Source: Vibrio quintilis (GTDB lineage: Bacteria; Pseudomonadota; Gammaproteobacteria; Enterobacterales; Vibrionaceae). Taken from it: 64,000 nt of DNA. The stretch covers positions 1,488,001 to 1,552,000 of the forward strand of contig NZ_AP024898.1 of the NCBI RefSeq assembly GCF_024529975.1, written 5' to 3'. The notes under the pieces were generated by a model, which searched no databases, was not told the DNA's origin, and saw only the letters and a list, made by a program, of their open reading frames with translations. The translations under genes were made by a program, and so were the position numbers. Positions 24,929-33,355 of the stretch are shown here, in pieces (positions within the stretch are counted from its first letter, which is position 1; every line of letters starts with the position of its first letter).

Positions 24929-25927
24929 ATGGACATTGCATTGATTTGGTATGGCATCATCGGGCTGGCAGTCTTGATTTACGTGGTGCTTGATGGCTTC
25001 GATTTAGGCATTGGTATTCTGTTTCCCTCTGCCTCCGGGGAAACCGAGCGGGACATGATGATGAACAGCATCGCCCCGGTATGGGACGGCAATGAAACCT
25101 GGCTGGTGCTGGGCGGCGGTGGCTTGTTTGCTGTATTCCCGCTGGCTTATGCAGTCGTCGCTCCGGCATTGTATGCACCCTTGATCATCATGCTGCTCGG
25201 GCTGGTGCTCAGAGGGGTTTCGTTTGAATACCGGTTTAAAACCAGAAAAGGAAAATTCATCTGGGATGCCGCTTTTTTCACCGGTTCTCTGCTCGCCACC
25301 GTGATGCAGGGCATCATGTTAGGCGCTCTGCTTCAGGGCATCGACATCGAAGGACGGGCCTATTCAGGCGGATGGTTTGACTGGCTGACCCCATTTACCT
25401 TGCTCTGTGGGTTGAGTACAACCTGTGCGTATACGTTGCTCGGAGGCTGCTGGCTGATGATGAAGTTACCCAAAGAAATGGCTGCCCGTTATGAAATGGT
25501 GTCTAAACGCTGGGGAGCGGGGATGGTACTCTGTATCGCACTGATCAGCCTGTGGCTGCCTGTGACAAACGACATGATTTACAACCGCTGGCTGAACCTG
25601 CCTGACACGCTGATTTACCTGTCTGTCCCGGTTGGGGCCATCCTGATCATCTGGCGACTGTTCAAAGCATTGCAGGAACACCGGGGATTCCATGCTTATC
25701 TGTATGGTATCGGATTATTTCTGATCTCTGCGGCAGGATTTGCCATCAGCACTTATCCTTACATTATCCCTTACTCTCTCACTTACACGCAGGCCGCTGC
25801 ACCGGAAAACAGCCTGATGTTCCTGCTGGCAGGAACCGTCGTTCTGCTGCCGACGATTATCGGCTACAGCGCCTACGCTTACTGGGTCTTCAGGGGAAGA
25901 CTCAAACATGGGGAGGGTTATCACTAA
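24929..25927 (+). CDS. cydB: Cytochrome bd-type quinol oxidase subunit II
   Basis: A 332-residue membrane protein with about eight helices. Family segments are VVLDGFDLGIGILFP near the N-terminus, WDGNETWLVLGGGGLFAVFPLAYA, and RGVSFEYRFK. AAGGAG precedes the ATG. Its stop codon overlaps the start of the small DUF2474 gene by one base. It supports and stabilises subunit I in the oxidase. Confidence 0.92.
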   Translation: MDIALIWYGIIGLAVLIYVVLDGFDLGIGILFPSASGETERDMMMNSIAPVWDGNETWLVLGGGGLFAVFPLAYAVVAPALYAPLIIMLLGLVLRGVSFEYRFKTRKGKFIWDAAFFTGSLLATVMQGIMLGALLQGIDIEGRAYSGGWFDWLTPFTLLCGLSTTCAYTLLGGCWLMMKLPKEMAARYEMVSKRWGAGMVLCIALISLWLPVTNDMIYNRWLNLPDTLIYLSVPVGAILIIWRLFKALQEHRGFHAYLYGIGLFLISAAGFAISTYPYIIPYSLTYTQAAAPENSLMFLLAGTVVLLPTIIGYSAYAYWVFRGRLKHGEGYH

Positions 25928-26031
25928 TGCGCACTCAAATCAAACAGTGGCTTTGGCTGATTGCTCTCTGGATTGGCAGCGTGGCTGCCCTGTCGGCATT
26001 CGCCTGGCTAATCAGGCTGGTTATCGGCTGA
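25927..26031 (+). CDS. DUF2474 small membrane protein, oxidase accessory subunit
   Basis: A 34-residue single-helix peptide, MRTQIKQWLWLIALWIGSVA followed by ALSAFAWLIRLVIG. It overlaps the end of the subunit II gene by one base, as is usual for DUF2474 genes, which are found with CIO-type oxidases. CydX plays the matching structural role in E. coli, so a role in oxidase stability is likely. Confidence 0.85.
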   Translation: MRTQIKQWLWLIALWIGSVAALSAFAWLIRLVIG

Positions 26032-26059
26032 TATGATGACATATAAAAACCGTACAGAT

Positions 26060-26803
26060 ATGAACAGTTTATTTAAAAACATAGCATATAAAAACATTGT
26101 CATCACTGGCAGCTCCGGCGCGATTGGAAGTGCGTTTATCAGGCAGGTCGCTGCGGTTTATCCCGATGCCACCATTCATGCTTTTTCCCGGCAGGAAACC
26201 GCCCCGGAGCTTGCCTGTGTAAAGACTCATCAGATTGACTATATTGATGAGAGCAGCATTGAAGCTGCGGCGCAGGTCGCCACACAAGATGCACCGGTGG
26301 ATTTGATGCTGGTCGCGACAGGTCTGTTGCATTGTGAAAACCTGCTGCCTGAAAAATCACTGAAAGAGATGACCGCTGCAAAGCTGAACGCTGTTTTTGA
26401 GGCGAATACGATTGTACCCGCTCTGTTTGCAAAACATTTTCTGCCGTGTATGAACAGGAAAGAACGCTCAGTGTTTGCCGTCCTTTCTGCGCGTGTCGGC
26501 AGTATTTCTGATAACCGGCTGGGCGGCTGGTATGCCTACCGGGCTTCAAAAGCCGCATTAAATATGATCATTAAAAATGCCGCGATTGAGACCGGCAGGC
26601 TGAATAAACAGGCAATTGTCGCCGGGCTTCATCCCGGCACGGTGGACAGCCATTTATCGCAGCCCTTTCAGGGCAATGTTCCTGAAAGCCAGTTATTTAC
26701 CCCCGCCGATTCAGCCCGGTATCTGCTGGCCGTCATCAATCATCTGACACCCGCTCAAAGCGGTCGCTGTTTTGCGTGGGATGGAAAGGAAATTCAGCCT
26801 TGA
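26060..26803 (+). CDS. SDR family oxidoreductase (C-factor-like)
   Basis: A short-chain dehydrogenase of about 247 residues with a Rossmann fold. The cofactor motif GSSGAIG is near the N-terminus. The catalytic Ser is in VFAVLSARVGSI and the YxxxK is seen as YAYRASKAA. A close relative group is the CsgA/C-factor-like SDRs. Starts at 26033 and 26060 are both possible; neither has a strong binding site. Its stop overlaps the TTG start of the photolyase gene. Such SDRs commonly sit beside photolyase genes in Vibrio; the substrate is unknown. Confidence 0.85.
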   Translation: MNSLFKNIAYKNIVITGSSGAIGSAFIRQVAAVYPDATIHAFSRQETAPELACVKTHQIDYIDESSIEAAAQVATQDAPVDLMLVATGLLHCENLLPEKSLKEMTAAKLNAVFEANTIVPALFAKHFLPCMNRKERSVFAVLSARVGSISDNRLGGWYAYRASKAALNMIIKNAAIETGRLNKQAIVAGLHPGTVDSHLSQPFQGNVPESQLFTPADSARYLLAVINHLTPAQSGRCFAWDGKEIQP

Positions 26804-28335
26804 ACACATTACGTCTTATTTTCGCCGATCAGTTATCTGAGTCCGTCTCCAGCCTTGAAGGATGCAACCACGCTGACGATATCATTCTGATGTGTGAAGT
26901 CCGTGAGGAAGCCACTCATGTGAAACATCATCAGAAGAAGATTGCTTTTCTTTTTTCAGCCATGCGACATTTTGCGCAGTCTCTTTCCGGACAGGGCTAC
27001 CGGGTCATCTATGTCAGGCTGGATGATCCAGACAACACCGGCAGTTTTCGTGGTGAAGTCAAACGCTGTGCCGCAAAATACAATCCGGCGCAAATTGTGC
27101 TCACTCACCCCGGAGAATACCGGGTGTTGCAGGAAGTCCGGACCTGGTCATCAGTACTGGGAATTCCGGTGGAAATTCGCCCGGATCAGCGGTTTTTATG
27201 CACGCCGGAAGCATTTGCACACTGGGCTGGCCGCCGCAAACAGCTGCGAATGGAATACTTTTACCGCGAAATGCGCCAGCAATACGACATTTTAATGGCT
27301 GATGGTGCGCCGGTTGGCGGCAAATGGAATTATGATGCAGACAATCGGAAGCCGCCCAAAACCGGCTTGCAAATCCCGGCGAACAGCACCTTTCCACCCG
27401 ATGAAATCACCACAGAAGTGATGCAGCTTGTCTCTCAGCATTTTTCATCTCACTTTGGCCGGCTGGAACCTTTCTGTTTCGCGGTGACCCGCAAACAGGC
27501 ACTGACTGTATTAGAGCAATTTATTCAACAGCGGCTGGTTTGCTTCGGCGATTATCAGGACGCGATGCTCGAAGGTGAACCCTGGATGTTCCATTCACAT
27601 CTCAGTTTTTACCTCAACGTGGGTTTGTTGTTACCGCTGGAATGTGTCAAAGCCGCAGAAGACGCTTACACGCAGGGAAAAGCACCCTTGAATGCCGTGG
27701 AAGGATTTATCCGTCAGATTATCGGCTGGCGGGAATACGTCAGAGGCATCTACTGGCTCAATATGCCTGAGTATGCCAGTCTCAATTACTTTGAAGCGAG
27801 CCGTGATTTACCTGATTTCTACTGGCATGGAGACACAAAAATGAACTGCCTGCGTCAGTGTATACAGGAAACCAGCAACAATGCCTATGCCCATCATATT
27901 CAGCGCCTGATGGTGCTCGGCAACTTTGCTCTGCTCACCGGCATTGACCCGAAGCAGGTCAATGAGTGGTTTTTAGCCGTTTATGCCGATGCGTTTGAAT
28001 GGGTCGAACTGCCCAATGTGTCTGGCATGATCCTGTTTGCCGATGGCGGCTATCTGGCAAGTAAACCCTACGCCGCCGGTGGCAGCTACATTCATAAAAT
28101 GTCTGACTATTGCAAAAACTGCCGGTATCAAGTAACCCGTAAATCGGGCCCGGATGCCTGCCCGTTTCACTATTTATACTGGGATTTTCTGGCCAGAAAC
28201 CGGGATAAACTCAGCACTAATCCCCGTCTGGGAATGATGTACAGCACCTATCACCGGATGAATGACGACAAGAAAGCTGCCATTCGGGAAGAGAGTGCAC
28301 TGTTTTTGCTCAGTCTTGAACATCATCGTGATTGA
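26800..28335 (+). CDS. FeS-containing cryptochrome/photolyase (FeS-BCP, (6-4) photolyase type)
   Basis: A 511-residue flavoprotein of the iron-sulfur bacterial cryptochrome/photolyase group. The N-terminal antenna domain starts LRLIFADQLSE. The FAD domain includes EGFIRQIIGWREYVRGIYW and NNAYAHHIQRLMVLGNFALL. Cysteines for a 4Fe-4S cluster are visible at MNCLRQC and CKNCRYQ with a third in GPDACPFHY. Members such as PhrB repair (6-4) photoproducts with light. The TTG at 26800 forms a TTGA overlap with the SDR stop, with AAGGAAA about 10 nt upstream. Confidence 0.9.
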   Translation: MNTLRLIFADQLSESVSSLEGCNHADDIILMCEVREEATHVKHHQKKIAFLFSAMRHFAQSLSGQGYRVIYVRLDDPDNTGSFRGEVKRCAAKYNPAQIVLTHPGEYRVLQEVRTWSSVLGIPVEIRPDQRFLCTPEAFAHWAGRRKQLRMEYFYREMRQQYDILMADGAPVGGKWNYDADNRKPPKTGLQIPANSTFPPDEITTEVMQLVSQHFSSHFGRLEPFCFAVTRKQALTVLEQFIQQRLVCFGDYQDAMLEGEPWMFHSHLSFYLNVGLLLPLECVKAAEDAYTQGKAPLNAVEGFIRQIIGWREYVRGIYWLNMPEYASLNYFEASRDLPDFYWHGDTKMNCLRQCIQETSNNAYAHHIQRLMVLGNFALLTGIDPKQVNEWFLAVYADAFEWVELPNVSGMILFADGGYLASKPYAAGGSYIHKMSDYCKNCRYQVTRKSGPDACPFHYLYWDFLARNRDKLSTNPRLGMMYSTYHRMNDDKKAAIREESALFLLSLEHHRD

Positions 28336-28364
28336 TGATGCTCAAAAATATGCATCTGAATGAA

Positions 28365-29405
28365 TCAACCTGACGACCGGCTCAACAGTTCGTTTCTGAC
28401 AATCTCAGCACCAGCACTTAATGCATTGAGCTTGGCGCTTGCCACCTCCCGGGGTAAAGGCGCCATACCGCAGTTGGTACAGGGATAGAGCTTGTCGGCA
28501 TCGACATACTGCAGGGCTTTTCGCAGAGTTTCGGCCACTTCCTCCGGAGTCTCGATGGTATGGGTTGCGACATCAATCGCCCCGACCATGACTTTCTTGC
28601 CCCGGATGAGTTCCAGCAGCTCCATTGGCACCCGGGAGTTATGGCATTCGAGTGAAATGATATCGATTCCCGACTGTTGCAGTTTCGGAAACACGGCTTC
28701 ATATTGCCGCCACTCGGAACCTAAAGTCTTTTTCCAGTCGGTATTGGCTTTAATGCCGTAGCCGTAGCAAATATGCACCGCAGTTTCGCATTTCAGCCCT
28801 TCAATGGCTCTTTCTAAAGTGGCAATTCCCCAATCGTTGACTTCATCAAAAAACACATTAAATGCAGGCTCATCAAACTGGATAATATCCACACCGGCCG
28901 CTTCCAGTTCTCTGGCTTCCTGATTCAGAATGCCGGCAAATTCCCAGGCAAGTTTTTCACGGCTTTGATAATGGGCATCATAGAGGGTGTCGATCATCGT
29001 CATCGGGCCGGGCAACGCCCATTTAATCGGTTGTTTGGTTTGCTGACGTAAAAATTTTGCATCTTCAACAAAAACCGGCTTCTGGCGACTGACAGCACCC
29101 ACCACTGTCGGTACGCTAGCATCGTAGCGGTCACGGATTTTAACCGTCTGGCGATTCTCAAAATCAACCCCACTGAGGTGTTCAATAAACGTGGTGACAA
29201 AATGCTGGCGGGTCTGCTCGCCATCACTGACGATATCAATCCCGGCCAGTTGCTGCTCGTGTAACGCCACCCGCAAAGCATCTTGTTTACCGGCCAGCAA
29301 TTCCTCATCCTGCAGTTTCCAGGGCGACCAAAGTGTCTCCGGTTGTGCAAGCCAGGATGGTTTGGGCAAACTGCCCGCAGTTGAAGTGGGTAATAATGTT
29401 TTCAT
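28365..29405 (-). CDS. mesD: Folate-independent methionine synthase, core MetE type (MesD)
   Basis: A 346-residue enzyme equal to the C-terminal catalytic half of MetE, lacking the N-terminal folate-binding half. Zinc ligands appear as VHICYGYG (His and Cys), SLECHNSR (Glu) and YPCTNCGM (Cys). It lies 28 bases downstream of a DUF1852 gene. This pair is the MesD-MesX type, in which MesD makes methionine from homocysteine with an uncertain methyl source and needs MesX and oxygen. The ATG at 29405 starts the conserved MKTLLPTSTAGSLPKP; longer readings have no support. Confidence 0.88.
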   Translation of the reverse strand: MKTLLPTSTAGSLPKPSWLAQPETLWSPWKLQDEELLAGKQDALRVALHEQQLAGIDIVSDGEQTRQHFVTTFIEHLSGVDFENRQTVKIRDRYDASVPTVVGAVSRQKPVFVEDAKFLRQQTKQPIKWALPGPMTMIDTLYDAHYQSREKLAWEFAGILNQEARELEAAGVDIIQFDEPAFNVFFDEVNDWGIATLERAIEGLKCETAVHICYGYGIKANTDWKKTLGSEWRQYEAVFPKLQQSGIDIISLECHNSRVPMELLELIRGKKVMVGAIDVATHTIETPEEVAETLRKALQYVDADKLYPCTNCGMAPLPREVASAKLNALSAGAEIVRNELLSRSSG

Positions 29406-29433
29406 ATTCAATGCATTGCCTTTATATGAGTGA

Positions 29434-30411
29434 TTAAACGTAACTGGCAGACCACTGCTCAAGAATCGTTTGGTAAGGTTTGATGAAATGCTCCAGCGTA
29501 TATTTGCCCTGTTCAACCGCCAGCTGGCTCCGCTCCTGCCGATCATACTCAATCTGGGTTAAAGAATGATCCTGATGCTTTAAATTGGGCTGGTAACATT
29601 TTCCTGCGACCGAGTTGGCATTATAAATTTCCGGCCGGTAAATCTTCTGGAAGGTTTCCATCGTGCTGATAGTGCTAATCAGCTCAAGGCTGGTGTAATC
29701 ATTGAGCAGATCACCCACAAAGTAGAAAGCCAAAGGTGCAACACTATCCGGCGGCATAAAATAGCGCACCTGAAGCCCCATTTTTCCGAAGTATTTCTCT
29801 GTCAGGGAAGATTCATTGGGCTGGTATTCAACCCCCAGAATCGGGTGCTGATTTTCAGTCCGGAGATAAGTTTTGTTCTCCGAAACACTCAGGCAGATGA
29901 CCGGCGGTTTCGCAAAATTCTGTTTATAATCTTCTGAATTGACGAAATATTTGAATAGCTTGCCATGCAGGTCACCAAAATCTTCCGGGACACTGAATTG
30001 CGGCTGGTCTTTATTGTGATCCAGCAGCAATACACTGAAATCATAATCCCGCACATAAGAGGAAAAATTATTCCCGACAATCCCTTCAATCCGTTGGCCG
30101 GTTTTGTGATCAATCATATGGGTTTTTAATATTTCAATCGTCGGGAAAGTCTGCCCGTTGTCCTCAATATCGATATCAACAGAAATGATTTCCAGTTCAA
30201 CAGAATAACGATCGCCTGTCGGGTTATCCCAATGTGCCAACGCATTAAAGCGATTATCAATCATATTTAAAGCGTCCCGCAAATTCTCACGGCGTCTTTC
30301 CCCTCTCGCTAAATTCGCAAAATTGGTGGTGATCCGCGTATTGTCTGAAGGATGATAATTCTCATCGAAACAGAGGCTGTTAATCGTCAATGTAAAATCT
30401 TTATTCTTCAT
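29434..30411 (-). CDS. mesX: DUF1852 protein, MesX-type partner of methionine synthase
   Basis: A 325-residue soluble protein starting MKNKDFTLTINSLCFDENYH, with the family segments RITTNFANLARGERRRENLR and IDNRFNALAHWDNP. DUF1852 proteins are required together with MesD for methionine synthesis and have been proposed to be oxygenases supplying the methyl group. It is first in a two-gene operon on the minus strand. An alternative ATG lies 5 codons upstream. Confidence 0.88.
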   Translation of the reverse strand: MKNKDFTLTINSLCFDENYHPSDNTRITTNFANLARGERRRENLRDALNMIDNRFNALAHWDNPTGDRYSVELEIISVDIDIEDNGQTFPTIEILKTHMIDHKTGQRIEGIVGNNFSSYVRDYDFSVLLLDHNKDQPQFSVPEDFGDLHGKLFKYFVNSEDYKQNFAKPPVICLSVSENKTYLRTENQHPILGVEYQPNESSLTEKYFGKMGLQVRYFMPPDSVAPLAFYFVGDLLNDYTSLELISTISTMETFQKIYRPEIYNANSVAGKCYQPNLKHQDHSLTQIEYDRQERSQLAVEQGKYTLEHFIKPYQTILEQWSASYV

Positions 30412-30426
30412 TATCTGGTATTCCAT

Positions 30427-30943
30427 TTTCTGAGATAAACCCTGAACCTATTTCTGGCTCTTCCCTGCCCCCTGACTTAATTTTATAGCTCTCAATGCCT
30501 TTGTTGATTTGCATCAAAAAATACAGTCAAGCCTGACGATATCATTCAGGGTTACGTCAATAACCAAGAGCGTAGACTTGTTTATACTTGAATCCCCTCA
30601 TGAGTAAAAATTCATTTCACTCACATGAAACATGAAAAAAATTCATAGTCACCCCACATCCGGCACGCACTGCACAAAACACAATGTCAGATCTCCGGCT
30701 TCCTCGTGAAAAGAGCGTTTCTCTGATACATGCGGCTGCAATGGTTTATGGTTTATGGTTTATTGCTTATTTTCGGGTGGAGTCAGGGCAATAACGGCTT
30801 CGGTGTGGCAGAGAAAAAATCTATTTCTTTCCGGGGTAAGCGGATTTGGAGTGTGTGTCTCCACACAGAATCCAAAGAATCTGTTTTGTCACAATTCGTC
30901 ACATCCTTTCACTGTTTATCGCGTATGATAATGGCTTGATTCA
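30427..30943. other. Gap without a supported gene
   Basis: A/T-rich promoter-like DNA for mesX at the left and, near 30805-30835, a degenerate copy (GTGTGGCAGAGAAAAAATCT) of the repeat seen at 41655 and 62175. A small open frame at 30730-30939 contains this repeat and is not supported as a gene. Confidence 0.5.
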
Positions 30944-30967
30944 TTGTCTATCATAGGGTCAAGTACA

Positions 30968-31291
30968 TTGAAACCGTCATGCAATAACCATCCATCCGAT
31001 CATCATTTTGTCGACAAAAAACACATCATGTTAGCCGAAGATGACATCGAACTTGCCCGGTTGATGAAGGAATATTTCACACATCACTTCACGATCTCTC
31101 TGATTCAAAATGGTATAGATGCGGTGCCTGCAATCCTGGAGCAACAACCCGATCTTGTGATTCTTGATGTGATGCTCCCGGACAAAATGGCATTGATGTC
31201 TGCAAGCAAGTTCGCCAGCAATATCAGGAACACAGCAAAAACAAACAAAACCGTTACGGTGTGTGTCCCTGTAATTTATTTCTCAAATTAG
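30968..31291 (+). pseudogene. Frameshifted, truncated response regulator receiver
   Basis: The receiver domain is recognisable: IMLAEDDIELARLMKEYF with acidic residues, then DLVILDVMLPDK with the phosphoacceptor Asp. After DK the frame reads MALMSASKF, but inserting one A in the A run at 31183-31186 restores NGIDVCKQVRQQYQEHS, the normal continuation. A single-base loss has therefore broken it. The sequence then passes into a repeat shared with 49361-49412 (AACAAACAAAACCGTTA), and no output domain follows. Confidence 0.8.
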
Positions 31292-31330
31292 GGTAAAGTG
31301 AGACCAGGACTTTAGCTGCAATAAAGCCTT

Positions 31331-31978
31331 TTATGTCGTAGTTCGATGAAACGCTGGTTCCTTGTTATGCGAATTTGCCAACTCTGCTGATTGAATCGTT
31401 GCGGCAATAAGCTCTTCAAACAACTCTAACTGTCCCGCTGGTATCAATTGATTTTGTATAATTTTTCGTTTGTTTGAGTCAAATAGCCGTTCTGCCAGCC
31501 AACCAATGAGATAAATCAGTGAAAGACAACCTCCGGCAGTGGCTACGTTGCCTTCTATCACGAGAGGCAGGTCTTGAACATTTCCTCCCATACTTTGCAG
31601 AGCAGGCTTAGCATCTGGATTTGTTGTTAATGGCTTACCTTGTAGTAAACCCAGCTCATGAAGGATGAATGACCCCGCACAAATCGAACCAATTAGCTGC
31701 TGATTTGGATCAAGATTCAACGCTGACATAAATTCAGCATCTTTCATAGCTGCCGGAATACCACGTTTACCACTGGTAATAAGAACGACATCTTGATTCG
31801 TCACCTCTGAAATATGTCCGTCCGTTTTAACTTTCATACCAAGGTGGGAGTTATGTTCAGATTTAGTTCCAAGTATGCTAACTGTCCAACTATCAGTTGT
31901 TCGACCAAGCAAATCGTACATAAGAAAGAAATCTACATCTGTGAAATCATCAAACAAAATAATGCCGACTTTATACAT
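31331..31978 (-). CDS. DJ-1/PfpI family protein
   Basis: A 215-residue class-I glutamine-amidotransferase-like protein, MYKVGIILFDDFTDVDFFLM at the start. The nucleophile elbow IGSICAGSFIL carries the reactive Cys, and TAGGCLSLIYLIGWLAE follows as in ThiJ/PfpI members related to transcription-factor amidase domains and isonitrile hydratases. There is no AraC domain attached. AAAGGAC about 11 nt upstream supports the ATG at 31978. The substrate is unknown, and no operon partner is present. Confidence 0.82.
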   Translation of the reverse strand: MYKVGIILFDDFTDVDFFLMYDLLGRTTDSWTVSILGTKSEHNSHLGMKVKTDGHISEVTNQDVVLITSGKRGIPAAMKDAEFMSALNLDPNQQLIGSICAGSFILHELGLLQGKPLTTNPDAKPALQSMGGNVQDLPLVIEGNVATAGGCLSLIYLIGWLAERLFDSNKRKIIQNQLIPAGQLELFEELIAATIQSAELANSHNKEPAFHRTTT

Positions 31979-32167
31979 AATATTTTTGTCCTTTTCGCTG
32001 TGGGGATGTGAAGGGACATGCCCCCTAAGAAACACCACCAACCATCATACTCACTCAACACAATGATTTCATGACTCTATTTCATCAGTCGCATAAATCA
32101 TGATTGCCCCTTTAACTCTTTCCCCCAGCGAACATAATCAAATCATCTGTCATTAAATCACAACATC

Positions 32168-33124
32168 ATGACCACACCCAGATCACAGAAAGTCTCACTT
32201 GATATCACACCTTACTACCACTGCGTCTCCCGCTGTGTCCGTCATTCTTTCCTCTGCGGGGAAGATGAAGTTTCCGGGAAGTCTTATGAGCATCGTCGTC
32301 AGTGGGTTGAAAACCGCATTCTTGAGCTCAGCCAGGTCTACTGTATTGATATCTGCGCGTATGCCGTGATGCACAATCATTATCATCTGGTCGTGCATCT
32401 CAACCGGGAGAAAGCAGAACAGCTCACCAACATCGAAGTCATTGAACGCTGGGAAGCTGAACATCTGCTTCCACCGATAATACAACGTTATTTGCGTAAG
32501 ACATTAACCCCCGCAGAAACCCGACGATGTGACACTATGATTGAATGCTGGCGTCAGCGACTTTATTCCCTCAGTTGGCTGATGAAAGAGCTGAATGTTG
32601 AGATTGCCAGACAGGCAAATAAAGAAGATGACTGTACCGGGCACTTCTGGGAAGGACGGTTTAAATCACAGGCACTACTCGATGAAAAAGCACTGCTGGC
32701 CGCCATGACCTATGTGGACCTTAACCCTGTTCGGGCCAAAGTGAACCCAACCCCTGAAACCTCTGAGCACACGTCGGTTAAAAAGCGGCTTGATAGTTTG
32801 ACAAACCATCAGCCCACGCCTGTCGGGTTGTTTCCTTTTATTGGTTATGAACATCAGGACAAACCCGCTGGGATTCCATTCCGACTGATGGATTATCTGG
32901 ATTGGGTGGATTACGTCGGGCGACAAATCCGGGAAGATAAACGCGGCGCGATTGATGCACGTCAGCCCACAATTCTTTCACGGCTTTCACTCAGCCAAAC
33001 CGAGTACCTGAAACTATGTACCCATCTGGAACGAAAACGATGCCTGTGGATTGGGCCACCGGAACAGCTGCAAATGGTAAAAACCAGCCTCAACCGACAG
33101 CGACTATACGGGATGGTGCTTTAA
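32168..33124 (+). CDS. REP-associated tyrosine transposase (RAYT)
   Basis: A complete 318-residue Y1 transposase-fold protein. The HUH metal motif is HNHYHLVVHL (residues 70-79) and the conserved YVDLNPVRAKV segment near residue 187 holds the candidate catalytic Tyr. WEGRFKSQAL is also typical. RAYTs are single-copy, domesticated transposases thought to mobilise REP palindromes. Its N-terminus is duplicated as a fragment at 18306 and its 3' end plus flank at 37530. Candidate REP hairpins (TTCCCACGG...CCGTGGGAA) occur at 49.1, 49.5 and 58.0 kb. Confidence 0.88.
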   Translation: MTTPRSQKVSLDITPYYHCVSRCVRHSFLCGEDEVSGKSYEHRRQWVENRILELSQVYCIDICAYAVMHNHYHLVVHLNREKAEQLTNIEVIERWEAEHLLPPIIQRYLRKTLTPAETRRCDTMIECWRQRLYSLSWLMKELNVEIARQANKEDDCTGHFWEGRFKSQALLDEKALLAAMTYVDLNPVRAKVNPTPETSEHTSVKKRLDSLTNHQPTPVGLFPFIGYEHQDKPAGIPFRLMDYLDWVDYVGRQIREDKRGAIDARQPTILSRLSLSQTEYLKLCTHLERKRCLWIGPPEQLQMVKTSLNRQRLYGMVL

Positions 33125-33355
33125 CCCCTGCGCCACTGCACCTACATCTATCAAAATCGGGTTTTCTGAACTCAACGCCTTCTAATATGCAACTTTACGA
33201 TTAATTCAAACCCGAACACCAACCACTGAATGATTAAAAGTGATCGTTTTCTGTATGAAAGACCATTGGTTTTTGGATCTTTGTTGCGGTGCCTGTCCTC
33301 TCAGGGGGATCTCCGTTGGAGTGCCTGTCCTCGTTTTACGTTGGAGTGCCTGTCC
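33125..33355. repeat. RAYT 3' flank repeat, shared with 37530-37765
   Basis: Segments CCCCTGCGCCACTGCACC, AATCGGGTTTTCTGAAC, CACTGAATGATTAA and TGATCGTTTTCT occur in the same order at 37560-37690. The block ends in several GTGCCTGTCCTCG units. The IS10-like element has inserted in the last of these. Confidence 0.7.

Noticed and set aside
30730..30939. 69-codon open frame on the plus strand
   Set aside because: It includes a degraded copy of a dispersed repeat and shows no family similarity.
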